A stretch of DNA of 64,000 nucleotides from Cheilinus undulatus (lineage: Eukaryota; Chordata; Actinopteri; Labriformes; Labridae): NCBI RefSeq assembly GCF_018320785.1, contig NC_054869.1, forward strand, positions 33,768,289 to 33,832,288. Direction: 5' to 3'. A program made the position numbers and the translations under genes. The notes beneath the pieces are model-generated. The model had not been told where the DNA came from. It did no database searches and saw only the letters and a list, made by a program, of their open reading frames with translations. Position 1 is the stretch's first letter, and each line of letters begins with the position of its first letter. Shown here piece after piece: positions 22,975-36,900 of the stretch.

Positions 22975-25900
22975 GTATCCAATACAAATGTTGGCCCTAA
23001 TATTTCACCCTCTCTATTATCAGATTATAAGATTGTCTCAGTTTCCAAGTTCTTTTAGCTGATTTGTTTCAACAAGTTATTAGTTATTAGGGATGCACAG
23101 ATACAGTGGTTTTAGTATTGGCTGATATTGGCCTTGTTGATAAACACTGACCACTGGCAAATAATATGGCATGATCAGTTGTTACCAGCCAGTCTTTATC
23201 TGTTCACTCTAATCAGTATAATGCTGGTATTTAGTATACCTAATTACTGAATCAATTAAGATATTAGTAACTGGGCAGAAGGAATCACCTGTTAGACAAA
23301 CTCTGATCAGCGTTCATGGTGAAACATAAAAAAAATGTTGCCATAACAGGAGCATTACACCAAAAAAGTGATGAGGAAAACATAAGAACCAGTGTCAGTG
23401 CTATTCAAAGCATTGGTGTCAGCACTAATTTTAATGATCGGTGCATCTCTGCTCAGAAATAATCCTGGCCAGTCTACTTGGACATCACAAAAAGGTTACA
23501 ACCTAAGGCTTTTAAGTTAAAATTTGCCAAAAGTGGATACCCAAATTATGATTTAATGTGGTTTTGACCATAAAGTCCACATTAACTTTTGTGTAATGTG
23601 AGACTAAAATTTGTTTTATTGGCCCAGTATGTGTACACATACAAGGAGTTTAATGACAATACAACTTTGCTGTCTATGTACAAACATTAAACATTAATTA
23701 TTAAACAAATACACACAAGCCTACATTAAATATGAATATTAGTACATAAATGTTAATTAAATTTTGTCAACTTGGCAAGTCAGGAACTGAAGTTTAATGA
23801 GCCCCAAATGAAGTTTTACAGGAGCTGAATGACTTTTACAATCATGCTGACTCCAGTGTATACAGCGTAGGCCAAATAATGCCCTGCCAAGATGCCCAGG
23901 AGCAAGGTAGCCCCATGAAGGCTGACTTTGACCCGTGATGTTAAGATGAGATAAGATAAGATAAGATCAGATATGCTTTATTGCCCCCGAGGGGAAATTT
24001 GCCTTGGGCAGTAGTGCAACGTACACAGCTCAAACATACACTGACGTACAAACATCAAGATTTAAGAATAAAATAAAAGAAGGGCAGGAACAAAGTCAAT
24101 AACAGGATCAATGATGGAGCCAGCGATGTAGAGATCCATCTGAAAGGAGAACTATGATGAGAATTAGAGAGCAGAAGCACTTAGTTAGGAGCTGTCCCTT
24201 TCTCAGTGAAAATAAAACAAAAAAAAAACAAAAAGAGAAATACTTGTATTTGTTATTTTTTCTTTTTGCAGATGTCACACTTTTCTCAGTTTGCTAAGCC
24301 AGGAAGAGCAGGAGGAAAAGGTGCAGAACCGAGTCCCATGTCAGAATCTAGTGCCCTCTCCAGACGCTCAAAGAGCATATACACTCCCCTGGAACAGCAG
24401 GTCATTCAGTTAAAACAGCAGCATAAAGATGCTCTGTTGGCTGTGGAGTGTGGGTACAAGTACAGGTTCTTTGGAGATGATGCTGAGGTGAGAACCAAGA
24501 CTATGTTTAAGATACTGCTCTTTTAGTGTTGTAAGTGATGATTAAATTGTAGATATATCACCTCTAGTGGAGCCTGTATTGCTCTGCTGGATGTTTTAAG
24601 TCAGTGCTCCTGCTATTACTTAAGCATTCTCTCTTTTTGTTTGTTTGATTATTTTGGGATTTTTTTTGCTGAGAGTTGTCAAGCATGTTTACTATGTTTT
24701 CTTGTTATTTAATAGTGATTGTTAAAGTGTAACAGAATATCTTTAAAAACATTATTGAGTTGAACTTTTTGGGTTAGAAATATTTCTTTTTCAGCTTTTT
24801 ATTTAAAAAAAATAACATGCTCTTATTTTAGTCCTTATATTTAAGTTGTAAAAATGTTAGATTTTTATTTAAGTCTTGAAGGGAGGGAAAGATTGAGAAG
24901 CACTAAAAGTTGCCTGTATATATTTGAACAGATTGCAGCCAAGGAGCTGAACATCTACTGTCACCTGGATCATAACTTTATGACATGCAGCATCCCGGCG
25001 CACCGTCTGTTTGTTCACGTCAGACGGCTGGTGTCCCATGGACACAAGGTGAAGAGAATTAACACTGTACCTATTAAAAAACTGTTACGACTTATGTTTG
25101 AATTTATCTTATAATTGTTTTCTTTGTTTTTTTAGGTGGGCGTGGTAAAACAGACAGAGACATCAGCAATTAAGGCCTCAGGAGCCAATAGGAATGCTCT
25201 GTTCAGCCGTCAGCTTAGTGCTCTTTACACCAAGTCGACTCTGGTTGGAGAGGGTATCCTTACAAGCTGTCAATGTCTGTTCCTGTTTGTCCTTAAAAAG
25301 TTATTTTTCCATCCTTGTATGTCTGAAACATTTTCCTTGACAGTTTCCTGAGATGTGAACCCGGTCTGCAGGCTGGGGAATGAGGAGGAGGGGGCCTGTG
25401 GTGACGTGGTGTCAGACCCTCCTGACAGCTTCCTGGTGTGTATCAGTGAGAACTGGGACAAACTGAAGAAGCAGCTGACTGTAGGGCTGGTGGTGAGTTT
25501 GATAATCAGGGTGCATTATCCATTATTAACCTCCGTCAAGGAGGTTATGTGATTAGCAGGGTTTGTTTGTTAGTTTGTTAGTTAGTTTGTTTGTTAGTTT
25601 GTTAGTTTGTTTGTTAGCAACATAACTCAAAAAGTTATGGATGGATTTAGATGAAATTTTCCGGAAATGTCAGAAATGGCATAAGGAAGACCTGATTAGA
25701 TTTTTGGCAGTGATCCGGATCACCGTCTGGATCCAGGAATTTTTTTTAAGGATTCTGTACTATTGGGAGATAGGGCTAATGGCAGAGGTCTGCGCTCTCT
25801 GAGTGCTTTTCTAATCCTTAATATGGATTCTCACTTTTCATCTCAAAATGAACATTAATTGAGAAAACAGTACTTTTTTCCAAAGCATTTTTCCATGCAT

Positions 25901-28900
25901 GTTCAGGCGGTTCAGCCCAGCACAGGAGACATAGTACTGGACTGTTTCCCCGATGGTCAGTCTCGCTCTGAGCTGGAGGCTCGTGTCCTAAAGATCAACC
26001 CAGTGGAAGTCCTGGTGCCTTCTGACCTCTCAGAACAAACTCACAAACTTCTGCTGAGCATCTCCAATGCAAGGTAATACACGATCTAGACACTAGGGGG
26101 CAGCCTCTACCTACTTACCTCATAAGCAAAAGTTCTTACTGAAGAGTCAAATGTTTTAGTTGTGAAAGTATGCCTTGAGTTCATTTTATTCTGAACCAAG
26201 TGGTCACTTGCTTATATGGAGCTCCTGGGCTCAGTCTGGATGAGGAAATCAATGCAGGCTCATTGAAGTGATTTAAGAAAAACCTTGATCACTTTCAATC
26301 AATCAATCAAACTTTATTTATAAAGCGCTTTTCATACATAACGTAACTCAAAGTGCTTTACATAGACAAAATAAAAACATTCCCTCATTCCCACTTTGGC
26401 CTGCGTAGCAGAATTAAACTCTGTCTAACCTAAGAGGACAAACTAAAGGAGATTTAACTAGGTAGAAAATAAATTCTAGTTTTACAGTGAACATCATATT
26501 TACTTTACAATAAATAAAAAAATATCTATATAATTCATTTTAGTGACTCAGGCTGATTGTTGATTTTTAATTATGGTTGTAGGTGATAGAAAAACGCCAA
26601 TATGTTACCCTGTACTAAATATTAATATTTTAATTGAAAAAAAATCATTACCCTATAGTGCTCTAAAAAGAAGCTGATAGTTGAATAAAGAGATGAAGAC
26701 AGTGCGATAATGTACGACAGCAGGGGTAAAAAGAAATAAGAAGCAGTAAGGATGCTAGATAGAAAGTAGCACCACAAGCTTGGTTCCCAGCGCTAGACAT
26801 CCCAAAGGTCCACCAAGTATGGCCTACCCTAATCTGATATTCTTACTCAACCAATGCAGAATAATACTTCCCTTAAATACCACAATTCATATCAAATTTG
26901 CGATTTGAGTTTAGATCCTTGCAAGTTAATATTTAATCAAAATGCTCATCCCAATTTTAATCTATTATTATGCTGGCTAAAATATATAATGATTTATTGC
27001 TTGTGTTTGTTTAAAATACGAGGAACTTAAAAATAATTGTACATCGAATCGCAGTATTGGAAGAAAAAATTATTGCAATTAGATGATTTTCTCAACTTGT
27101 TCAGCCCTGAGTGTAAATCCTTCTAAGTTACATATGTCTTACAAAATTTGCCCTCCATTGTACAATGTCTTTTAATGGGCAGCGTATTAGAAAGAGGAAT
27201 GTGCACAGTTTGCAAGTTCTCTTTTATTGACCACGTGTGTATGTAGAAGCTGTTTAAAGAAGGACTTGAAAGAATGTGAACTTTCCCTTTAACACAAAGC
27301 TAAGTTTTCACAGTGAAGCTACAGCCATCAGTGAAAATTATTAAAGACATTAGGCTGTGGTAAAATCATCATGAGCTCAGCATGAGCACACAAACTACAA
27401 CAGGGAGTCGTCAACGTTAATGTCGGACTAACAAGCTTCAAGCCAGACTCAGATGCAGATACAGACTTTCATTTAATGCATTCAGGCTGCTGTAACTGCA
27501 AGATCAAAAGGAGTTACACAGTAAGTATGTTTATCTGCTGACTAACAGTTGAAAAAACACCGACTTTGAACTGATGTATCTAAGGAACCTGTTGCTGAAT
27601 GTCTGCACCCAGCGTGTTCGCCACAGCAGGGACGGTTCCTCTGGGTCTGCATGTGATTTTATTAAGCTGTGAAAATGAAACGAGAGAGTGGGAGGGGAGC
27701 CAAGTCGATTTGATCAGAGACGGATGTGGTTGGATAAATGGGAGGCATGTCTGCTGCCGTCTTCCTCCTTTTGTCTTCGACTCTTTCTCGATTCATTCAC
27801 TTTTGTCATTTTCACTTTTCATTTCCATTCCCCCCCTTGTTTAAATTTCATCCTGGAAAATTGGACTCATCTGTATTCGTGCCTTTTTGTCTTTTCTTTC
27901 TCCTTCCTCTCCTTTTCTTCAGCCGCCCATGTTGAGTGATTATAGCAGAGATGGGTCTGTAAAGGCCAGTCCAATTATTGTGTTTGAACAGCACTGCTCT
28001 CTAGTGTTGTGCTCTTTGGAGACAAGACTCCCCTTAATTTGCAGCCTGTATCTTACAAGTGCAGGACACCTTTCTCTGTCAATCCCAGACAGAAAATTCA
28101 TCACATTTATAAGTGCACACAGTACTCCACTCTACTAGGCTCACTGCAGATTCTTCCTGCTTGCAACCTTCCATGGTATTCTTCTTCATCATTGTTTTTT
28201 TTCTATCAGGATCCCCCACATGGAGAAAGATGACTCCTAAACTACCCATATTCTGAAATATTTTTTTATTGATATAAAGCATTAATGTTACTCCTCCTAC
28301 CTAATAAGAATGCTAACTCAAGAAGACCTAAGATGAACATTTAAACAGGATTTTTGTGATTGCTGACGTTAGCGCTGTAGCCTCAGCGTCTCCTGGGTGG
28401 GCTGACAAGGCAAACCCCCTGGTAACAGGATTTATGTGTATCCATGGAGTGGCAGGTAATGAGTCCCTGGGAGGTTGGTTGTAGCCAGGTGTATTATTGG
28501 TTGTTTTACTCATTCACAGCCTGTAGTCATGAGTCAAGATCAGAGGGGGATAAAAGTGGCAGAGAAACTCACTGGCTGACGCTGTCAACACAAATGCTCT
28601 TACTTCTTTGCTATTCCAAACATTGTAAATCAGTGAATGGTGCTTTCTTAAGTCCTAATTACATCCTGGGTGCATGGTGAGACGAGAATCATGCCTCTGG
28701 ATAAACCCAAATGAACACCACAAGACATAATTTGTTTATGAGAGGATGGATTTAAGTGGCTGCTCTCAGAGCTCTGTGTTCACCCTGCAGCAGTAGATAC
28801 CAATCAAGCTCCTTTAATCTGTTGTGCACATTAACCCCTGATCTGTGGGTCACAGCATCTGCGACATGACCTTTAGCTCTCCGATCTTTGGATTGATTAT

Positions 28901-30954
28901 CATCAATGCAGGGCTCTGAGCTTTTTCAAATCAACAAATCTGATTCTTCAAACCTGCACTTATGAAACCCCTGTCAAAAAAAAGCTGTGGTGATAGATTT
29001 TTACTTGCATGTACATGAGTAGTGTGCTGCATCCCATGTATAGGGGAGGAAAGTGGAATTTAAATTTTGGTGTCAGTACTGAAAAAATCAACAGCTTATA
29101 CATTGATTACTGTAAACAGCAGACATGATGTTGGCATGATTGTTTTGAGGATTATTGTTGCTGACTGGCTGAGGTAATGCTCTGATGTTTCACCCAGCAT
29201 CAGCAGCAAGCTAAATTTTATTCTTACGCAGAGAAATATCTCAACATCTATGTGATGGTTTACAAAAATATTTTGCAGAGATCTGCAGCCATCTAAGGAT
29301 ACATCTTCCTGACATTGATGGTCCCTTGACTTTCCATCTTTTCCACCAGGAGGCTAATAAGCATGAATTTTGATGAAAAATCTCAACCAACATTTTATGG
29401 TTTGCTGTTAGTTTATATAGAAATTCCTGGCTGCCAAATGGTGATGGACAGTAACGAGACACTAAGCTTCGTCTGTGTAGTTCTGTGTATGGGTTGTCTA
29501 AGTTGCGCTGCTGTACCTGTATGTACGACTCTGTGGTTGAATGTAGAGCAAGTGGAGCTAATGTCACTCAGACCAGGCAGTTTATTTAGTGGTGAGAATG
29601 ACGGCTACAGCAGAGAGGGATGATGATTCTCCACTTGAACACCCATGGCTCTATCTTAAGTTCATGTTTGAGGTGTTTTAAATGAAAAATGATTCACTCT
29701 GTTTTTAGAACATACTCATATATTCTTAACTGTACTTGTGCATTCAGAAAATGCAAGAATCTCATTATAAGAGTGTCCTAGCCAGAGGTAAAGACATAAA
29801 ACACTGAACATAAAGGCACTGCAAACATCAACCAACTCCTGAGTCACAGAGCAGAAAGTCATCAGTTAAAACATCTACAACCTGATGTATCTTCCTCCAA
29901 GACATTAAGTCTACTTTTTAAATAATTTAAGGAGACCAGCTCCCCCAGAGATACATTTTTCTGCAGAGGGTTCCAGACTGCAGGAGCAGCATATCCATTT
30001 TAAAGTAGACTTTGGGCTATGATTGCAGAAAATGTTTTTAAATGCACTTGAATACTTACTTTGCAAAGCAGATGGATTCGCCCGATTCCATGTTTCTCAC
30101 TGGCAAATCCATCTTGCAAAGCTCCCGTCTGAATGGTTTGGGCCTGGTTAGAAAGTGACAGGACCAGTCAGCGTCGAGGGGCAGTTCTTTCGGGCACGGT
30201 GGGGTCATGACGTATGCAAGCAGAGAGAAGAGGCTGGTGCAGTAATGGGGCAAGAGATTAGCATGGATGCTGCTAAAGCATGAGTTTTACCAGAACTTGA
30301 CAACATTTCTTTGTTAAAAGAACAACAAAGGACAGCACTGAGTTGATTTTTCTTTCAAAAATGACAGAAGTTGTGTACTGACATGTCTACAGTCGCCATG
30401 GTTCGTGTTATGCACCTCTCTATGGAGGTTACTCGTCGATATCAGCGCATCTCGATTTGGGGCAACGACTTAACATGTTTTGTTGCTCTGCGCTTTCCCA
30501 AATGCCATCTATGGAAGGTTTACCAGATGGATGTGTGAAACAAATCCAGCTGGCGTGTTGGGTTACTTGAATACCTGAATATTTTAAAAGCAAGTACTGT
30601 AGTACTTTGACTAAAGTGATAATTTTACCGAGCAACTTTCACTTGTATTGGAATAATAATTGACCAGGAGTTTCCACAGTTTGACTTAAAGTCTCTGTAA
30701 AGTGATAAAAACAATCTTTATTTAAGGTTTGTTTGTTTGAAATGTCTGCCAGTCTGTACATTTTGGAGAAAAGGGATTAAGTACAACGGCAACACATAAA
30801 TCTTACCTGTTTTCCTTTATTCATATGAAGTCCACATGACTTGATTTCTGAGGGAGAGAACTGTAACTGTAAGAAATTTTGGTGATGATAGTGCAACACA
30901 CACATCCAACTACCTAATGAGAACCTAAAGCTAACATAATTTCTCGTTTAAAGG

Positions 30955-30990
<36 letters not shown>

Positions 30991-33900
30991 TCGACTCCTT
31001 CTCAAAAGGTATTTTTGGATTCTTTGGACATGTAAAAGCCACAAAACACAAAATTCCCCACACTTTTTGGAATGAAAACGATCAAAACTAACATCATCTG
31101 TTTTTTGAATAACCAATCAGAGAATATCTTTTTTCAGTTGTAATTAAATCTATCTACTTTACCCTTTCAATTTGACATGAGCAAAACTCTTCATTTGTAT
31201 ATGGCTTCTTATTTTACTGGTGTCCTCCTGTCATCAGACCATATCATCATAAACTGATGTTCAGAGCATAGGGTCCTGTCAGGTCTTTGTAGATATGCTT
31301 TCCTGCACAACCCTGTCTCTAGATCAATAGCAGAGATTGTCACTGTTCTTGTAAACCTAGTAATCTGAGTTAGCTGGAGATATGATAAATGGTTATGGTT
31401 ATGCTGGAACCAAAGCACTTTCTATTGATTAGGTTTATACAGTATTTACTCTCAGTCTGACCAGTAGCTGAGGAAGAAGATGAGGATTCTTTTATGTTTG
31501 TGTGTTTAAGCATTAGGAGACAGAATAAGGAAATTCTCTAGCACTGTGTCCAGTGCCACGTGTTTACCTTGGTTGCCCTGGCAACAACAGAGCACACAAA
31601 GCAACCGAGTCCTTGAAAGCAGCAATGCAGAGAAAAGTGAATGGAGCGATGGGGAGATGTGACTGCGCTACAGGGAGATACCAGGAAATGGTGTGTTTGT
31701 TTTGCCTGTGTGTTCATGGAGTCTGGCTGAATAAAAAGATGGCTGTAAACACAATTGCAGCAGAAATCAGATGTTGTGTTTCCAACAGTTTGTGCTCTTA
31801 CATCTTGAACTGATGCTCTCATGTCGTTCTCCCCCAGCACTCAGGCTGATGACAGAGTGAGAATCGAGACGAGGGACAGCTCTCAGTTTGAGTTTGCTTC
31901 GGCGATGAACACAGTAACAGCGTTTTACTGCCACACCCAGGAGAAAGGTGTGTATTCCGTTTGTCTCTTTTCTGTTTAATCTTTTATTAACAGCTCTTTC
32001 ATTGAATAGCTATATCTGAGGGCTGAGTTTGTGCTTTCTGTATAAACATAAGGCATTTCTCTATGTGTATCCTCCAGGCTCTCGCTCTTTGTCGACTGTT
32101 GCATCTTTGGAGAGCGCAGTGATCTGCTGCCTTGGGCCACTTATCCACTACCTTCAAGAATTCAATCTGGAAAGAGTTCTCAGAAGTGAAAGGTACTTTT
32201 AAACAAATGTGCACACTGGTTGTGTGCCAATTTTGTGCTGGGCCCTGGAGCAAGGATGGGCCCTCCCTTTTGCCCCACACAGAGATGCACACTCATTTTC
32301 ACAAACATGCACAGATACACAGAACCATTCCTGATCATTTATGTCACCATGCAGAAAAACACCATAAAGATGCTGTTCAAAGCAGCATCTGATCAGCACC
32401 ACAGACAGCAGCTGGAGCCTGTCATGCCTGTGATGCACACAAACTCAGATAAGATAAGCATAATTCCCAGAGCTCTGTTTTGCCATTGGATTTTAGTTAA
32501 AAAATGGAAAATAATATCATTATTCCTATTTCTACTTTACTATAATTAAGTGATTTTTATAGTTAGTTTGTATCAGGCACATATGGCCTAGTGGTTTAGT
32601 GAGGGCCCATGTTTGGAGGTCCTACAAATGTGCAGCCCCAGCCTGAACTGTGGCTTATTTCCTGCTTGTAGTTCCCAACTCTCTCTCTCTTATGTCTTAC
32701 CCTATCTGCTGTCCTATCCAGATAATGGCATAAAAGGCCAAATCTTAGAGTCCCTGTGATGTGAAAGTGGGTGTGCAAGTTTCTAAAAGTAAGCTTCAAA
32801 ATCTGCTGTAGGATGGTGTAGGTTTGTTTGTTGGATGAGCTGAAGCCACAGCCACTTAAATAATAAAATGCTTCAGAGCACAGCTGCCTGGCTCTGGGCC
32901 AGAGCAGAGAGATTCAATTTACTGTTTTCTGGTACAGATCTCTCTGTTAGGATGCTTTTTTATGGCCCCTAATTCAGTTTGAGAGATAGATTCTTGAAAT
33001 GTACCTCACAATGAACAAAAACACAGCATGTTAACTTTAAATGAAAGCAGTGACAACAGCTACCAACAGACTGAACTAAGATGAACTGCTTGGTGAACTT
33101 GGTTACTGGCTATTAGATTATTAAAAATAGTATGATGGATTAAAAGCATAGGTCTTAACTTTACTTGAAAAGTACCCAGATTGCCAAATGATAACAGAAA
33201 GGTCTCTTGATGCTCGTGGGTGACTTGACTCAATAGGAGACAACACACTGGATCCTAGTAAGTGTTTTGGCAACTAAAAATACGCATTGCAAGCTACCAG
33301 CAGCTCTTATCCTGGTGAAATAAAGGGTGTTTTATGTTTTACAGGAAAACAGGTGTTTTTTTTTGCTCTGACAGAACTAATACAAGGGAAAAACAAAATT
33401 TCTGTCATAGTTCTGCTTTGATTGAAGTTATCTCTGAAGTCCTTAAACTCTCAAACTTTCCCTTGTAAACACAGGTATAATTTTATAATGCATCTGTATT
33501 GTTTTTGTACTCCTTGCAGCTCATTTCGGCGTCTCTCCTGTGCGTCAGAGAGGATGACTCTCAGTGCTGCCACCCTGAGAAACCTGGAAATTCTCAACAA
33601 TCAGGTAAAACAAACCTACTGGCATTACTGGTATATATTTAAACATAAACAGGAAGAGCTATTTGTTTTGATGTTAAGATATTAACACTGCACAAACTTA
33701 TAACAAATTCTAATTTGATTAAAAAGTCAGCACTTTGTCTTTTCTTGTTAGCACAGTAATTCTTTTTGCAAATGTTGCAATTATAATGTTAATGTTTGTG
33801 TTGGCTGTTTTCATAATAATAAACCATAAATCAAATGTCTGAAGAGAAGTCACAAGTCCACTGTCAGAGCCACCTGATGCTTATTATTAGTTACACAGCA

Positions 33901-36900
33901 TTTGAATATTTGTCATTTAAACCCATGTTAATGGTGGATTTGTCATAGCTGAGACCAAGTCCTTTTTATTAATAGGCGAGTTCATTCATTTTCATTGTGT
34001 GGCAAAGCAGGAAGGTGACATGCTTCTATTGGTTGTCAATCTATGTCATCATTGATGGCAGTGGCAGGCTGTAAGTCATTCAAGCTGACAGAAATCTCAT
34101 ATGGATAGTGTCATGTAGCTGGTCATAATAGCACACAATGATGTATTTGAATCGTAGCACTTTTTCTGAAGTTTCATATCATATTTAGCACAAGTAAATG
34201 GAGAAATTTAAAAATTAAACCCTTTTGGTCTGCAGCATTAAAGCTCTTTGTTTTGTCTTGGCTGGCTGTAGTCCTTTTATCAAGAATAACCTCCATCTGT
34301 GTTGTGTTCACTCTTCTCCATGTTTGTTTGGGTTGTTTTTAAGCAAATCTCTGCCTGTGCCTATGAAGTGCAGAAGTAGAGTCATCGAAATGAATGAAAT
34401 GAACTCTGTGTTAACTTCTAATGGATAAATGTTAACCTGCTACTTTTGGGTGATCCATAGTAGACAGTATGCCTGATAACTATGGTTATGTCAAACTACT
34501 GATATCAATGACCTGACTTGTGTGATACAATGGTCTGAACTTTATTGCCAAATATTGGTATCTTTGGAGAAAAAGGTGGAACTCCTCCAGTTTGAATCAT
34601 CAGCAAACATTAATTGTTCAGAGAAGAAAGTGACAGCTGGATGAAGGAAAAGGCAGGTAAAAAAAAGTTAAAAGAAAAGAGGAGGATAAGAGGTAACACC
34701 AAATCAAATTTTTCCTTTTGTGGATGTGTTTTGCTCTTTAGTTAAAAGGAAACATAGTAAGTTTCATTACATTAGTTTATGTTAGTTTGTTTACTTATTT
34801 GTTTGGATCACTATTAACTGTACACTAGAGCAGTAGCTCTCAACTAGTCCAGCCATAGGACCCACCACCTACTGTCATGTAAAGTAAGGACCCAAATTTT
34901 TGATTTTATTGAATTAATTCAACACAAAATGTTGACATTTGGACCTGGGAAGGAACACGGCAAAAGGCTGTACAAAGTGACTGGCTAACTCTTGAGATGA
35001 CATGCATGCAAACATTTTATTTCACTATGTTTTATCATTATAACACATTTCGGTTGTTTTTTAAAAGATGACAAGACATTTACTTAATATCATATGAAAA
35101 CTAACCTTCCTTAAAGTATTTCCATTTTTTTCCTGAATTCAGTCCGTGACCCACTGAAAACAGCCCCAGGACCCACTTTTGGATCCCGATCCACCAGTTG
35201 ATAACCACTGCCCTATAGCACAGCTAGTCTTCCTGGGATCTACATTAGAAAGCTTACTCTGAAGAGTATTTAAGGTAAATTTGGAAAAATAATTTGGCTC
35301 TACAGTCCAAACCAACCATCCCTCTAAGAAGAGGGTACTAAAAAGTAGTGTTTAAATTGTAAGATATTTTAAGCTATACTTTTAACACAATAAACAATTA
35401 TGTCAAAAATACCTATATTTAAAACACGGCTAAGATAAACAAAATCTTTGAGCACCTTTATTTTTAGAGAATCCATCCCATTGTGCTATCATTACTTTGG
35501 GCTCTGGCCAAAACCTCCTGTCTCCAAAAATGATCACTTTTCAGAGAATGAAAGGAAAAAAGCGCTGTATTTTTCAAATAATTTATCACTTAATGGTCAT
35601 AGTTGGCATCTTTTTGACATTTTTTTGCTTAAAAATTTGTTAAAACCCAATGACAGATGTTAAGGATGACTAATATCACCGATTTATGAAAAAAATGTTT
35701 AGATATGAGGTTTTGGCCTGACTCATGCGATCTCATGTATCATATTGAGAGTAACCCTGTGATTCCCATCCCTACTAGTGCTGTCAGAGTGAATCTGTAA
35801 GCATGCTGTTGTCAGCATTCTTCCTGGTGCACCTCAAGGCCTCTGCTGGACCATTTGAGACAGGGGTGTCCAAACTATGGCCTGTGGTACATTTTTGATT
35901 GGCCTGCAGTGTTTAAAAAATAAAGTGCAATATGGCTCCTTAGGTTTACTCCAATGAGACAATGAAATGTGTCCTTTTCACACCTTTGTGTGAAGTGCTG
36001 TAAGGGCTATTGGTAAGATGGGCCCCTGTTGTTTTTGGCCCTTTGTTTAGATGTTTTCCCTCTGAAACTACTCAGGCTCCAACATTGCTTGGTAGGCTGA
36101 GTTTTTTTTTCTCTGTGTTGGATGCCAGCATGTGGGTACCTGTGACTGCCTGCTGTTTGGTGTTGAGCAGCCAGTGTGCTAAGTTCTTTGTCTTTGAGCT
36201 CTGTAGCTAAAAATGATGCTGTGAGGAGAGGAAGAGCAACCAGAAACAGAAACATTGTTGGCTTGACAGCTTAACAATGTGCTGTACTTTGGATAGGAGG
36301 ATAACCAGCATTCAAGATTTTTATTTCTGAGAAGAAAAGAATTTACTCAGGCTGTCAACAAAAAGGACAAACAAAATCATTCCGTATACTACTCAAAGAA
36401 CTCTGCAGAAACAATGGGAGAAAAACTTATCATTAACAGAAAAACAGACTCTTTTGTGAGTTGTTTCCTGGAGAGAGACAAACGCAGACCCACCAATATG
36501 TGGTTGTTTCTTCAGTTCTGGGTCAGAGAGGGATGTGCTCTATATTAGTGTCACATTTGTTAAGGTGGAGCTTAACTCCCCTCATCAAGATTAACTAGAT
36601 TCTAGATCTACCCACAGTTTTAAAAGGGTGCCAACAACTTTGTCCGGCCCATTTTTTGGAGTTTTTTGGAAAATTATGTCAATTTAGGCTTTTTTCTTCT
36701 GCTTTTTTGTGTTGTTCCAATACACATAAACCAAATAAACGTGTTTACCAACAACATTTGTAATTGCAACAATTTCTGGGAAAAAAAGGTAACCTGGCAC
36801 GCCAGATGGATTTATTTCACACATCCATCTGGAAAACCACTCACACACATCGTTGAAAGGGCAGAGCCTTTGAAAAAGAAACTCGGAGGGTGATTGGATG

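Noticed and set aside
27599..28233. Several overlapping plus-strand frames in msh3 intron 8
   Set aside because: C/T-rich low-complexity sequence open in several frames at once. No conserved motif.
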